Made by a program: the position numbers and the translations under genes. Of a stretch of 64,000 nt of DNA, positions 7,557 through 15,757 are shown piece by piece. The notes under the pieces were generated by a model that saw nothing but the letters and a program-made list of their open reading frames with translations, was not told the DNA's origin and made no database searches. The DNA comes from an uncultured Eubacteriales bacterium (lineage in GTDB: Bacteria > Bacillota > Clostridia > TANB77 > UBA1234), in NCBI GenBank assembly GCA_949283575.1, contig CASDSU010000021.1, positions 1 through 64,000 on the forward strand, written 5' to 3'. Position 1 is the stretch's first letter. Each line of letters opens with the position of its first letter.

Positions 7557-9125
7557 ATTTTTAAAAAATTTAGTATATTATTAATTATTACGATGTTACT
7601 TTCAATGGGTGTTATTTTTGCATCTACAAATCAAGCTTATTATGACATTGTTTTAAATGATGATGTTACAACTGTAAATGGAGAGGTAATGTCTGAAGAT
7701 TCTACAAGTTATATTTATTTGTCACAGAATATGAATAATGGAGGAACAAGCAAAGAAGCTCTTGAAGCAAACATAAAAGTTGATGACGTGGTTAATATAA
7801 AAGCTCCGGGTACTTATAGATTTACTGGTTCTCTTTCAAGTGGACAAATTGCAATAGATACAAACGTTATAAATGGTGATGTTGAAATTGTGTTAGCTGG
7901 TGCAAGTATTACATGTAAAGATGGTCCAGCAATTGTTGCGTATAACATCAATACAAAGGCTGCTGATAATTGCAATGTAATTATTAAAACTGAAAAAGGT
8001 ACAGAAAGTTATGTTTATGGAACTAGAGTGAAAACTAGCGTAATAGGATGGACTGATCAAGAAAAGATTGTCTACAACATTGAAAAAGGTACTAATGATG
8101 AGGGGCAATATTTTGAACAATATAAGTATGACGGTGCAATTAGTTCTGATATTACTTTAACTTTTGAAGGCGAAGGTACTTTGAAATTTGAATCAGGAAG
8201 AGAAGGTATTGAAGTTAAAGGTGATGTTATCATTAATAGCGGTAATTATATTTTCAATACAGATGAAGATGGAATTAATGCTTGCTTAGATCGTGAAAGT
8301 ATTATTGAAATCAACGGTGGTAACATTTTGGTTGAAACCAATAAAGATGGTCCTCAAGGTGATGGAATAGATTCAAATGGGTATTTGTATATTAATGGTG
8401 GTAATGTATTTTCATTTGCTAATCCAACTACAGGCGACAGTGGAATAGATTCTGATTTAGGAATTTTTATTAATGGTGGTAATGTAGTTGCCACAGGTAA
8501 TATGTATGACATGATTGAAACTGAATCAAAACAAGATTTTATTTTGATTCCATTTAACGAAAAGATTACAGAAGGAACATTAGTAACTGTAGTAAATGAA
8601 AAAGATGAACCTGTTATTGCTTTTGAAACAGAAAGAGATTATACAATTTTGACAATTAGCAATCCCGAATTAAGAAGAGGAACTTATTCTATTTATAAAG
8701 GTGGAACAATTGAGGGAGAGTCAACAAACGGATTGTATTCAAATATAACATCTTATTCAAAGGGAGAAAAAATTAATGTAACAGTATATGCAAAAGAAGA
8801 TGAATATAGGGGAAGAGGACCTGGTGATGGCATGATGATGCCAAATAATATGAACAATAACAAATTAAATGTTGGACTAGTAGTTATTCTTGGCGTTGTT
8901 GCTATTGTTTGTTTGGGAATCGCTCTAATATTTATAAAGAAAGAAACAGGAAGAATAGCAAATTTATTTTTAGGTATAATTGTCGGTGGAGCAATAGTTG
9001 CGATTATATTTATGTTTTCAAATAATGCGAGTATGAATAATCAATTTGATATGCTTAGAGGGGATAGAAATTGGAATGATTTTTCTGGCGAAAGACCATT
9101 AATGAATCAAAATCAACGATTTTAG
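7557..9125 (+). CDS. Cthe_2159-type carbohydrate-binding beta-helix membrane protein
   Basis: The protein resembles the Cthe_2159 family of polysaccharide-binding right-handed beta-helices. Repeating rungs such as GIEVKGDVIINSGNYIF, INGGNILVE and GDGIDSNGYLYINGGN are seen from about residue 190 to 310. Two C-terminal hydrophobic segments (VGLVVILGVVAIVCLGIALI and LFLGIIVGGAIVAIIFMF) anchor it, followed by an Asn/Arg-rich tail. No ATG sits at the expected place. The AGGAGGA ribosome site is followed by an in-frame ATT (7557) opening IFKKFSILLII, which would complete a signal peptide. The first ATG, at 7593, would shorten that peptide. An ATT start or a mutated start codon is likely. Confidence 0.8.
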   Translation: MFKKFSILLIITMLLSMGVIFASTNQAYYDIVLNDDVTTVNGEVMSEDSTSYIYLSQNMNNGGTSKEALEANIKVDDVVNIKAPGTYRFTGSLSSGQIAIDTNVINGDVEIVLAGASITCKDGPAIVAYNINTKAADNCNVIIKTEKGTESYVYGTRVKTSVIGWTDQEKIVYNIEKGTNDEGQYFEQYKYDGAISSDITLTFEGEGTLKFESGREGIEVKGDVIINSGNYIFNTDEDGINACLDRESIIEINGGNILVETNKDGPQGDGIDSNGYLYINGGNVFSFANPTTGDSGIDSDLGIFINGGNVVATGNMYDMIETESKQDFILIPFNEKITEGTLVTVVNEKDEPVIAFETERDYTILTISNPELRRGTYSIYKGGTIEGESTNGLYSNITSYSKGEKINVTVYAKEDEYRGRGPGDGMMMPNNMNNNKLNVGLVVILGVVAIVCLGIALIFIKKETGRIANLFLGIIVGGAIVAIIFMFSNNASMNNQFDMLRGDRNWNDFSGERPLMNQNQRF

Positions 9126-9170
9126 AAGAATCATCCATGTGGTATTCCATTAAATAGATGACATAGCAAT

Positions 9171-9204
9171 AAAAAAGACTCCCTTGTTGGGCGTCTCTTT
9201 TTTT
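9171..9204 (-). terminator. Terminator between the beta-helix gene and the high-G+C block
   Basis: On the minus strand AGACGCCC/GGGAGTCT, with one mismatch and loop AACAA, is followed by TTTTTT. It lies after the TGA at 9229-9231 and marks the end of the frameshifted gene. Confidence 0.7.
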
Positions 9205-9228
9205 CACTGCATAAGAAGCAGTGGATAC

Positions 9229-9737
9229 TCATTCGTAATCTTCTTTACAGGCAGCATCGATGAAAAAAAGATCAACACCAGCGTCTTCGCAAAGTCGCTG
9301 GAAGCAACGTTCTTCAACCTCGTCTTCTTCAGTGTACTTACACTCGTAGGCATGGGCTTGTTCGTACTCAATCCTCTCATTGTAGTGAGGGTCGTTCTTG
9401 ATTTTCTCATAGATTTCACGTCCCCATGAAGTTTCGCGTATTTTTCCATTGTACGTGAGTCCATTGAGAACGTGGATATCTGCTGTAGTGCAAAGAATAG
9501 ATGCCGCTTTCTGGCAAATATTCTCATTGTAAGATAGCGTACACCGAAGAACCTCATCTTTCTTTCTAGCAAAGAGAATCTGTACTTTTTCGCAGATTCC
9601 CAGATTTTCAGCCAGATTATTCCATGCAAACCAGCATATTGTTCTTCTTCGGAAAGAGGCTGTTTTGCCACATACTGTTCGATCTCTGCGGTAGGTGCTT
9701 GGTAAAGGAACATTTCGAACTTTTTCATTTCCATCAT
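9229..9737 (-). pseudogene. Unknown high-G+C gene with a one-base frameshift
   Basis: It starts at ATGATG 9737 after AAAAAGGAG and reads MMEMKKFEMFLYQAPTAEIE to about residue 35 (SEEEQYA). There the start frame becomes implausible. The alternative frame reads WFAWNNLAENLGICEKVQIL, then QKAASILCTTADIHVLNG, and ends EDAGVDLFFIDAACKEDYE at TGA 9229, just before the terminator. One base, probably a T in a GCTTGG context, is missing near 9635. The restored product is about 170 residues, acidic and cysteine-containing, and I do not recognise it. G+C is clearly higher than in the beta-helix gene on one side and addB beyond the block. Confidence 0.55.
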
Positions 9738-9861
9738 CGTTTTACTCCTTTTTGAGTCTTCATCGCCATTTATCATGACGATTACAGGAAATGATTCTTA
9801 AATAGTATTTAAAAGAACACTATCATACCAATTCGGAGTTACAAAAAAATTATACTATCAT

Positions 9862-9890
9862 TTGAAAGTTATGTCAACTTGTGTTATAAT
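9862..9890 (+). promoter_or_regulatory. Promoter of the AcrVA2-like gene
   Basis: TTGAAA and TATAAT are separated by 17 bases. An untranslated leader of about 60 bases follows, before the GTG start at 9956. Confidence 0.75.
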
Positions 9891-9955
9891 GTCTTTGTTG
9901 AATTTATGTTTTCAACAGTATCCCGTCAAATAATTTAGAAAGGATGTGAATTCGA

Positions 9956-10921
9956 GTGGGGAAAAAGCAGAAGTATACCCCTCTCAGGCTGGTTGATGAA
10001 CACAGCCGGGCAATTCGTGAGTTTGAAAAAGCGCGAGCTTTGAGAACAATCGAAGGTGCTGAAGATGAAGTTGGTGCAGCTGTTGAATACGCGGTTACGC
10101 GGATTTACGAGAAGAATGGCATCAATGGTCGCAAACTTGGTGAGAAAGAGAAATATAGTCTCATGTGCCAAAGCTATGATTACGCAATCGCTACGGTGGT
10201 TTCTGCGTACTGGAGCAGGTGCAAACAAGTCTATACCTTCTCACGTGATTTCTACGAGATGCTTCTAGATATGGATGATTTCGAAATCGGATGGTCGCTT
10301 TTTGACTATTTGCCTTACGAAGCATTTTATCTTGAGCTTCTGGATCACAAGGAAATTGATGGTGTGCTTGTGAAGTACACTAAGGGACCGAAGCGTTCTA
10401 TCCTTTATACTATCTGTGGTAAAGAGGGTGGAATGGTTAGCATTAACAGTGGTATTGTCGATCCTCGCGAAAATCTCAGTTACAAGAGTTTTTTCGAAAC
10501 GGAAGTCTACTGCTCAAATGCTGACATAACTGCTCCATATGTAGTGCTTGTAAAGCAAGTACTTGCTTTTACACTTCAAGCGTGCATGTACCTGTGTGCA
10601 AAAAATGCGGATATCGAAGAGAATCCGCTGCAGAAGAAGATTTATACGCCTTCAAAGACTATCAGAAACAGGTTTTCTGAAATTCGTAAGTGGGATGTTG
10701 GCGTGCGAGTTGTGAAGGAACACAAAGCTGCGCAAAGCACTGCGACCGATACTGTCAACGCTCCTGACATGCTTCGGAAGAGACCACGTCAGCATTGGCG
10801 CAAGGCCCATTGGCATACTTATTGGGTAGGCAAGGGGCGCGAGCGCAGAGAACTTAAGTTCATTGCTCCGGTGTTGGTAAATGACAATGGTGATGAGACG
10901 CCGGTAGTTGTTCACCAGTAA
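9956..10921 (+). CDS. AcrVA2-like protein (putative anti-Cas12a family)
   Basis: A 321-residue protein is close to the length I recall for AcrVA2 (about 322), the phage/plasmid inhibitor that binds nascent Cas12a and blocks its production. The C-terminal block RPRQHWRKAHWHTYW, followed by a Gly-Lys-Gly loop and FIAPVLVN, has the same arrangement as my recollection of the AcrVA2 C-terminus (R-P-H, H-W-H-x-Y-W, then PAVFVN). Resemblance over the first 250 residues is weak. The start is GTG at 9956 behind AAAGGA. Unlike the AT-rich host genes it uses CGG as a sense codon (10007, 10100, 10775). No Cas gene or CRISPR array is in the window. Proteins sharing only the C-terminal domain may have other roles. 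Confidence 0.55.
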   Translation: MGKKQKYTPLRLVDEHSRAIREFEKARALRTIEGAEDEVGAAVEYAVTRIYEKNGINGRKLGEKEKYSLMCQSYDYAIATVVSAYWSRCKQVYTFSRDFYEMLLDMDDFEIGWSLFDYLPYEAFYLELLDHKEIDGVLVKYTKGPKRSILYTICGKEGGMVSINSGIVDPRENLSYKSFFETEVYCSNADITAPYVVLVKQVLAFTLQACMYLCAKNADIEENPLQKKIYTPSKTIRNRFSEIRKWDVGVRVVKEHKAAQSTATDTVNAPDMLRKRPRQHWRKAHWHTYWVGKGRERRELKFIAPVLVNDNGDETPVVVHQ

Positions 10922-10928
10922 AACAAAG

Positions 10929-10973
10929 AAAAGAGGAAACTTTGCTTTTAGACAGCGAGTTTCCTCTTTTTTC
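10929..10973. terminator. Bidirectional terminator between convergent high-G+C genes
   Basis: Perfect 13-base arms AAAAGAGGAAACT/AGTTTCCTCTTTT enclose a 16-base loop. There are T residues on the plus side and A residues on the other, so it can serve both the AcrVA2-like gene and the phosphoesterase gene. Confidence 0.85.
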
Positions 10974-10994
10974 GTTTGTAAGTACCTCAAATAA

Positions 10995-12227
10995 TTATTT
11001 CGTACCTTTCTTTTTAGGAATCGTAAGACGGAGCGGATAACGGTAGGTTACACCTTGAGTGGGATGAACAGCGAAAAGTTTCTGAATGGGGTAGTTTGCG
11101 GTGACAAGCCCTTTCATAGAGTAAAGGCTTCCGCCAGGCCAACAGCCATTGACGAACTTTTCAGTAGTAACACCAGAAAGTTCAGAAGGCACATGGAAGT
11201 GACCAAGTTCAAGGTAGTTGTAGCTTAAGCCCATGAGTTCCAAAAGTTCACGGTAGTTCTTTGCAGCACGGTCGATACCGTAGTAGGGAATTCCCTGCCA
11301 AGAGCGAATATCGTCACCATGGAACATCAGGAAATTGAAGCCGTAAATCTTGTCGATTTGCCACCAGGATTTCGTAATCTGCCAGGTAATTCGGTCGTAG
11401 TTTTTGAGTTCAGATTCCATCCATTTGTACACGATGTAGTCCCAGCTGACGTAGTGCAAGTTTTCACCCTTGCTACCGATGCGACCATGGTTACCAGGAA
11501 CCGCAACAACGTGGATTTTGTCGAACAAATGAAGAGCCTTAAGTAAAAAATCACAAAGCAAATCTTTGACACCGATTGCCTGTTCAGTGATTTCGCGATC
11601 GATTTGACGAGTTTGTCCTTTAAAGATGTCGTAGCCTTCGACAATGTCACCAATAAGATGAACATGCAACGAAGAGATAGGGGCAACTTGTTTGTGGCGA
11701 GTAACGATTTCTTCGAGACCTTTGTAAAGCTGTACGAACTGCTTTTCGAGAATGTCCCAATTGTACTCATTAAGACCACCACTAGCTTCGTCGGAGATAT
11801 AGGTACCAGCCTGAATATCCGAAATCATAAGCACGATGGTTTCTTCAGAGTAGTTGCGGTCGACGTTAACCTTAAAAGGCTTGATGTCGCGCAGGGGACG
11901 ATTCTTGATGATATCTTTAATAGAGTCGACAATCATGTCAGTAACGGCAATCTTGGTGAGAAGCTTTTTGTCACGCCTTGCGGCTTCAAAAGAAATGATG
12001 CTAGTACGACGGTCAGAAACTTCATCCTCAAAAGTCTTGGGCGGCGGAGGATATTCTTCACGCAAAAAACGTTTTACAGTTCGTGCAGAAGATTCCTTGC
12101 CTTTAAAATTCGGTCCATATTGTTCGTAAACTTTAGAAATGATTTCCTCTTCAGTATGTCCCTCTTCATGAAGAATACGTGCAAACTCTCTCCAGGTAAT
12201 CGTGGGTTCAACATTCTGATTATTCAT
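10995..12227 (-). CDS. Phage-type calcineurin-like metallophosphoesterase with N-terminal HTH-like region
   Basis: A 410-residue protein. Residues 1-60 (TITWREFARILHEEGHTEEE ... SARTVKRFLREEY) look like a helix-turn-helix or terminase-small-subunit type module. The rest is a calcineurin-like phosphoesterase with the metal motifs in order: MISDIQAG (His replaced by Gln), LIGDIVEG, VPGNHGRIG, MFHGDDI and LGHFHVP. Such proteins occur in phages and conjugative elements and are often labelled DNA-repair exonucleases. The substrate is unknown. It has a strong ribosome site (AAGGAGGAAATCACC). It is convergent with the AcrVA2-like gene and of similar elevated G+C. Confidence 0.75.
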   Translation of the reverse strand: MNNQNVEPTITWREFARILHEEGHTEEEIISKVYEQYGPNFKGKESSARTVKRFLREEYPPPPKTFEDEVSDRRTSIISFEAARRDKKLLTKIAVTDMIVDSIKDIIKNRPLRDIKPFKVNVDRNYSEETIVLMISDIQAGTYISDEASGGLNEYNWDILEKQFVQLYKGLEEIVTRHKQVAPISSLHVHLIGDIVEGYDIFKGQTRQIDREITEQAIGVKDLLCDFLLKALHLFDKIHVVAVPGNHGRIGSKGENLHYVSWDYIVYKWMESELKNYDRITWQITKSWWQIDKIYGFNFLMFHGDDIRSWQGIPYYGIDRAAKNYRELLELMGLSYNYLELGHFHVPSELSGVTTEKFVNGCWPGGSLYSMKGLVTANYPIQKLFAVHPTQGVTYRYPLRLTIPKKKGTK

Positions 12228-12284
12228 GGTGATTTCCTCCTTCAGAAAACACTGTCGGTCGTTTAAAAAATTTCCTTCACATCA

Positions 12285-12313
12285 ACGATAGCATACCAAA
12301 ATTTTGAAGTCAA
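12285..12313 (-). promoter_or_regulatory. Promoter of the phosphoesterase gene
   Basis: TTGACT, a 17-base spacer and TATCGT are preceded by TGC (extended -10). The leader is about 50 bases. Confidence 0.55.
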
Positions 12314-12398
12314 ATTACATTTTGGTTACTTGTTACAAACCCTATAGTATGATAGTATTTTGTAAGATAACAAAAGTTTTCACGAAGGGAGAAATTTA

Positions 12399-15300
12399 AT
12401 GAAATTAGTTTTAGGTAGAGCAGGATTCGGAAAAAGTTATTATTGCATGAATGAAATTAAAGAGTCATTAGAAAGCGAATATGATGGCTCTATTATATAT
12501 ATAGTTCCAGAACAATTCTCTTTAACTGCAGAATATGACATTTCTGAAGTTATTGGAAGAGGTGGAATATTAGAAGTACAAGTTTTGTCTTTTAAACGTT
12601 TGTGTCATAGGATATATAATGAGTTTGGATACAAAAGTGCATCGATATCAAAATCTGCAAAAGCGATGCTTGTTTATTCTGTAATGAAAGATTTAGAAAA
12701 AGAACTTATATTACTAAAAGGCGTAGATAAAAAGCTTGGTCTTGTTACAACAGTCTGTGATTATATATCTGAATTTAAGAGATATAACGTTACACCAGAG
12801 ATGCTTTTAAATGTTAATACTAAAAATGAAAGATTAACAAACAAATTAAAAGAGTTAGCTTATATATATGCAGAATATGAGAAGCGTATCGATGGACGTT
12901 TTATTGATAGTGACGATGATTTAAAAATAGTAATGAACTATCTTGAAAAATCTAAACTTGTATCTGGCTCTAAAATATGGATTGATGGATTCGATGGATT
13001 CACACCACAAGAACTTGAAGTCATAAAAGTTTTAAATAAATGCGCAGACGTAACAATAGCAATTTCTTATGATGATAATAATAGCGAATTGTTCCTACTT
13101 AATCAAAGGACAATATCTAAATTAAAAAGATTTGCGAATGTTGAAGAAATATATTTAGAAGAACCTAAAAGATTTGATAATAAAGAGCTTGTTCATCTTG
13201 AAAAGAATTTTAATATGTTCCCTCCAGAAAAATTTTCTGAAGATACAAAAAATATTGACTTATCTATAATGCCAAATCTTCATATGGAAGTTGAAAGAAT
13301 CGCTTGTGACATTTTGAAAAAAGTTAGAGACGAAGGTTATAGATATGACAATATAATGATTGCATCTAGAAATATTGAGAATTATGAATCTATTTTTAAA
13401 ATGATTTTTGAGCGTTATAACATTCCTTATTTTATAGATGTTAAGAGTGAACTTTCTTTACAGCCATTAGTATGTTTAGTGTTATCACTTTTAGATACTT
13501 GCAGTAGAAGTTTTCAAACTGAGCATATAATCACATATTTAAAGACTGGATTGACTAATATAGACGATATTAATGATATTGATAAATTAGAAAATTATGT
13601 TTTGAAGTTTGGAATAAAAGGTAATAGATGGACTGAAGAATGGGAATATGATAGTGATGATGTAAATGAGAAAATAAATGTCATTAGAAATAATGTAATC
13701 ACACCAATAATTAATTTTAAAGAAAAATTAGCTGGTAAGAAAACGGTTGCAGATTTATCTAAGGCTATATATGAATTTCTGGTAGAGATAAATGTGGAAA
13801 GTAATATTCAAAAATTATTAGATCAAATTAAAGAAAATGAAAATGTGACAAGTAGTGAAACAATGCTTGCTGATGCTCAAATTCAAGTATGGAATATCTT
13901 TATAAAATTACTTGATGAATTAGTAGAGGTAATGGGCGATGAAAGAGTTTCTTTTGACAAGTTTCAATCAATTCTTAAAGAGGGAGTATTAACACAACAA
14001 ATAGGTTTAATACCAACAAGTAAAGATGAAGTTGTAATAGGTGATATAGCTCGTTCTAGAAACTCACATATAAGTATTTTATATATAGTAGGCGTAAATG
14101 ATGGGTTATTTCCAATGCAATATACAAACGAAGGTTTTATTAATGATAGTGAAAGAAACTTGTTGTTAGAAAATGATGTAGAAATAGCAAAAGATACAAA
14201 GATGTTATTACTTGAAGAGAATTTTAATATATATAAAACGCTTACTGTTCCTAAAAAGAAATTACATATCTCTTATCCAATAACAGATGAAGAGGGGACA
14301 ACACTTCGTCCCTCTTCAGTGGTAAATGAATTAAAAAATATTTTCCCTAATTTATGTGAAAATAATTATTTAAATAAAGAATTAACATGGGATGACTTAA
14401 TAAATACGAAGAAGTCTACATTTGTTCATTTAGCATATGAATCACGTAAAGATAAGGAAAATGAGAACATAGATAAGAGATGGAAGATAACTTATAAATG
14501 GTTTGAAAAGTATAATCCAGAATTTATTTCGCTTATTAGTTCTGGCTTGAGCTTTGATAATAATGTTAGCAAACTAACTAAAGTTTCTGCAGACTCATTA
14601 TATGGTACGACAATGAAATCAAGTGTTTCTAAAATGGAAACATATGCATCATGTCCTTTTAAATTCTATTTGCAATATGGTCTTAACGTTAAAGAGAGAA
14701 AAACATATAAGTTAGAAACGCCAGATGTCGGTATTTTTATGCATGATATAATAGATAAATTTTCTAGATATTTAGAAGTACATAATATAAAGTGGCGCGA
14801 GATTGAAAGGGAAGATTTAGAAACTATTGCGTCTCAAATAGTAGATAATACACTTACTGAACGTAAATATAATATATTCACAAGTAACAATAGATTAAAA
14901 TTCTTGAGTATAAAGTTAAAACGCATAGTGAAGAGGGTTTTATGGATAATAACCCTTCATATAAAGAATAGTGAATTCGATATCGCCGGCAGTGAAGTGA
15001 CATTCGGCGAAAATGCAAATTATCCTTCACTTGAAATAGAACTCGACGAAGGTAATAAACTTGTTTTAAACGGCAAAATAGACCGAATGGATATAGCTAA
15101 AACTGAAGAAGGAAAATATATCAGAATAATTGATTATAAATCCTCTTCAAAAGCAATCGAATTATCTAAGGTTTATTATGGTCTTCAGTTGCAGCTTATA
15201 ACTTATCTAGATGTAGTTACAAAAGAAGATTTAATACCTGGAGGTGCTCTATATCTTAAATTAGACGACCCAATTATTCGTTCTAAAAAGAAATTAACAC

Positions 15301-15701
15301 CCGAAGAAGTTGAAGATGAAATTCGTGAAAAATTAAAAATGAATGGTATTATTTTATCTGATGTAAGGCTTGTAAAAGCTATGGACACAGAAATGGCGAA
15401 AGAATCGAAGAATCTAAACCTTTCTATAAAAAAAGACGGTACATATTCTCACATGCCAACTGCAACCGAAGAAGAACTTAAGAGGCTTTGTAAACATACA
15501 AAAAATATTCTGAAAAAATTTGCCGATGAAATATTAAATGGTAATGTAGAAATCAAACCTTCTAGATTAAAGAAGGAAACTCCTTGTGATTATTGTGATT
15601 ATAAAGCTATATGCAATTTTGACAAAGAATTAGGAAATAGATTTAAAGTAATAAATACGATGAAGGATGAAGAAGTATTTGAGAAGACGAAGTTATTTTA
15701 A
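12399..15701 (+). CDS. addB: AddB subunit of the ATP-dependent helicase-nuclease
   Basis: AddB partners with AddA to resect double-strand breaks for RecA. The 1100-residue product starts with the Walker A motif GRAGFGKSYYC. It ends with the RecB-like nuclease region carrying the iron-sulfur cysteines: one in ETYASCPFKFYLQYGL and the cluster CDYCDYKAIC near the C-terminus. Nuclease residues GKIDRMD and IIDYKSS are also visible. Length and order are as expected for Firmicutes AddB. It has ribosome site GAAGGGAG. It is followed by addA after 56 bases that contain a hairpin. Confidence 0.96.
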   Translation: MKLVLGRAGFGKSYYCMNEIKESLESEYDGSIIYIVPEQFSLTAEYDISEVIGRGGILEVQVLSFKRLCHRIYNEFGYKSASISKSAKAMLVYSVMKDLEKELILLKGVDKKLGLVTTVCDYISEFKRYNVTPEMLLNVNTKNERLTNKLKELAYIYAEYEKRIDGRFIDSDDDLKIVMNYLEKSKLVSGSKIWIDGFDGFTPQELEVIKVLNKCADVTIAISYDDNNSELFLLNQRTISKLKRFANVEEIYLEEPKRFDNKELVHLEKNFNMFPPEKFSEDTKNIDLSIMPNLHMEVERIACDILKKVRDEGYRYDNIMIASRNIENYESIFKMIFERYNIPYFIDVKSELSLQPLVCLVLSLLDTCSRSFQTEHIITYLKTGLTNIDDINDIDKLENYVLKFGIKGNRWTEEWEYDSDDVNEKINVIRNNVITPIINFKEKLAGKKTVADLSKAIYEFLVEINVESNIQKLLDQIKENENVTSSETMLADAQIQVWNIFIKLLDELVEVMGDERVSFDKFQSILKEGVLTQQIGLIPTSKDEVVIGDIARSRNSHISILYIVGVNDGLFPMQYTNEGFINDSERNLLLENDVEIAKDTKMLLLEENFNIYKTLTVPKKKLHISYPITDEEGTTLRPSSVVNELKNIFPNLCENNYLNKELTWDDLINTKKSTFVHLAYESRKDKENENIDKRWKITYKWFEKYNPEFISLISSGLSFDNNVSKLTKVSADSLYGTTMKSSVSKMETYASCPFKFYLQYGLNVKERKTYKLETPDVGIFMHDIIDKFSRYLEVHNIKWREIEREDLETIASQIVDNTLTERKYNIFTSNNRLKFLSIKLKRIVKRVLWIITLHIKNSEFDIAGSEVTFGENANYPSLEIELDEGNKLVLNGKIDRMDIAKTEEGKYIRIIDYKSSSKAIELSKVYYGLQLQLITYLDVVTKEDLIPGGALYLKLDDPIIRSKKKLTPEEVEDEIREKLKMNGIILSDVRLVKAMDTEMAKESKNLNLSIKKDGTYSHMPTATEEELKRLCKHTKNILKKFADEILNGNVEIKPSRLKKETPCDYCDYKAICNFDKELGNRFKVINTMKDEEVFEKTKLF

Positions 15702-15737
15702 TTGGACAAGAGAACAGAGCTTTTGTCTAATTTCAAA
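15702..15737 (+). repeat. Hairpin between addB and addA
   Basis: An imperfect inverted repeat ATTGGACAA ... TTTTGTCTAAT flanks AGAACAGAGC. It is similar in arm composition to the GGACAAA hairpin at 55284-55324. It lacks a terminator U-tract and lies within the addBA operon, so it may be an attenuating or RNA-processing structure or a decayed repeat. Confidence 0.4.
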
Positions 15738-15757
15738 AAAGGAGGAGCAATATATAA

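Noticed and set aside
11604-12266. 220-residue plus-strand ORF opposite the phosphoesterase gene
   Set aside because: It is a shadow on the opposite strand of a gene with clear motifs, ribosome site and terminator; its own sequence is low in plausible features.
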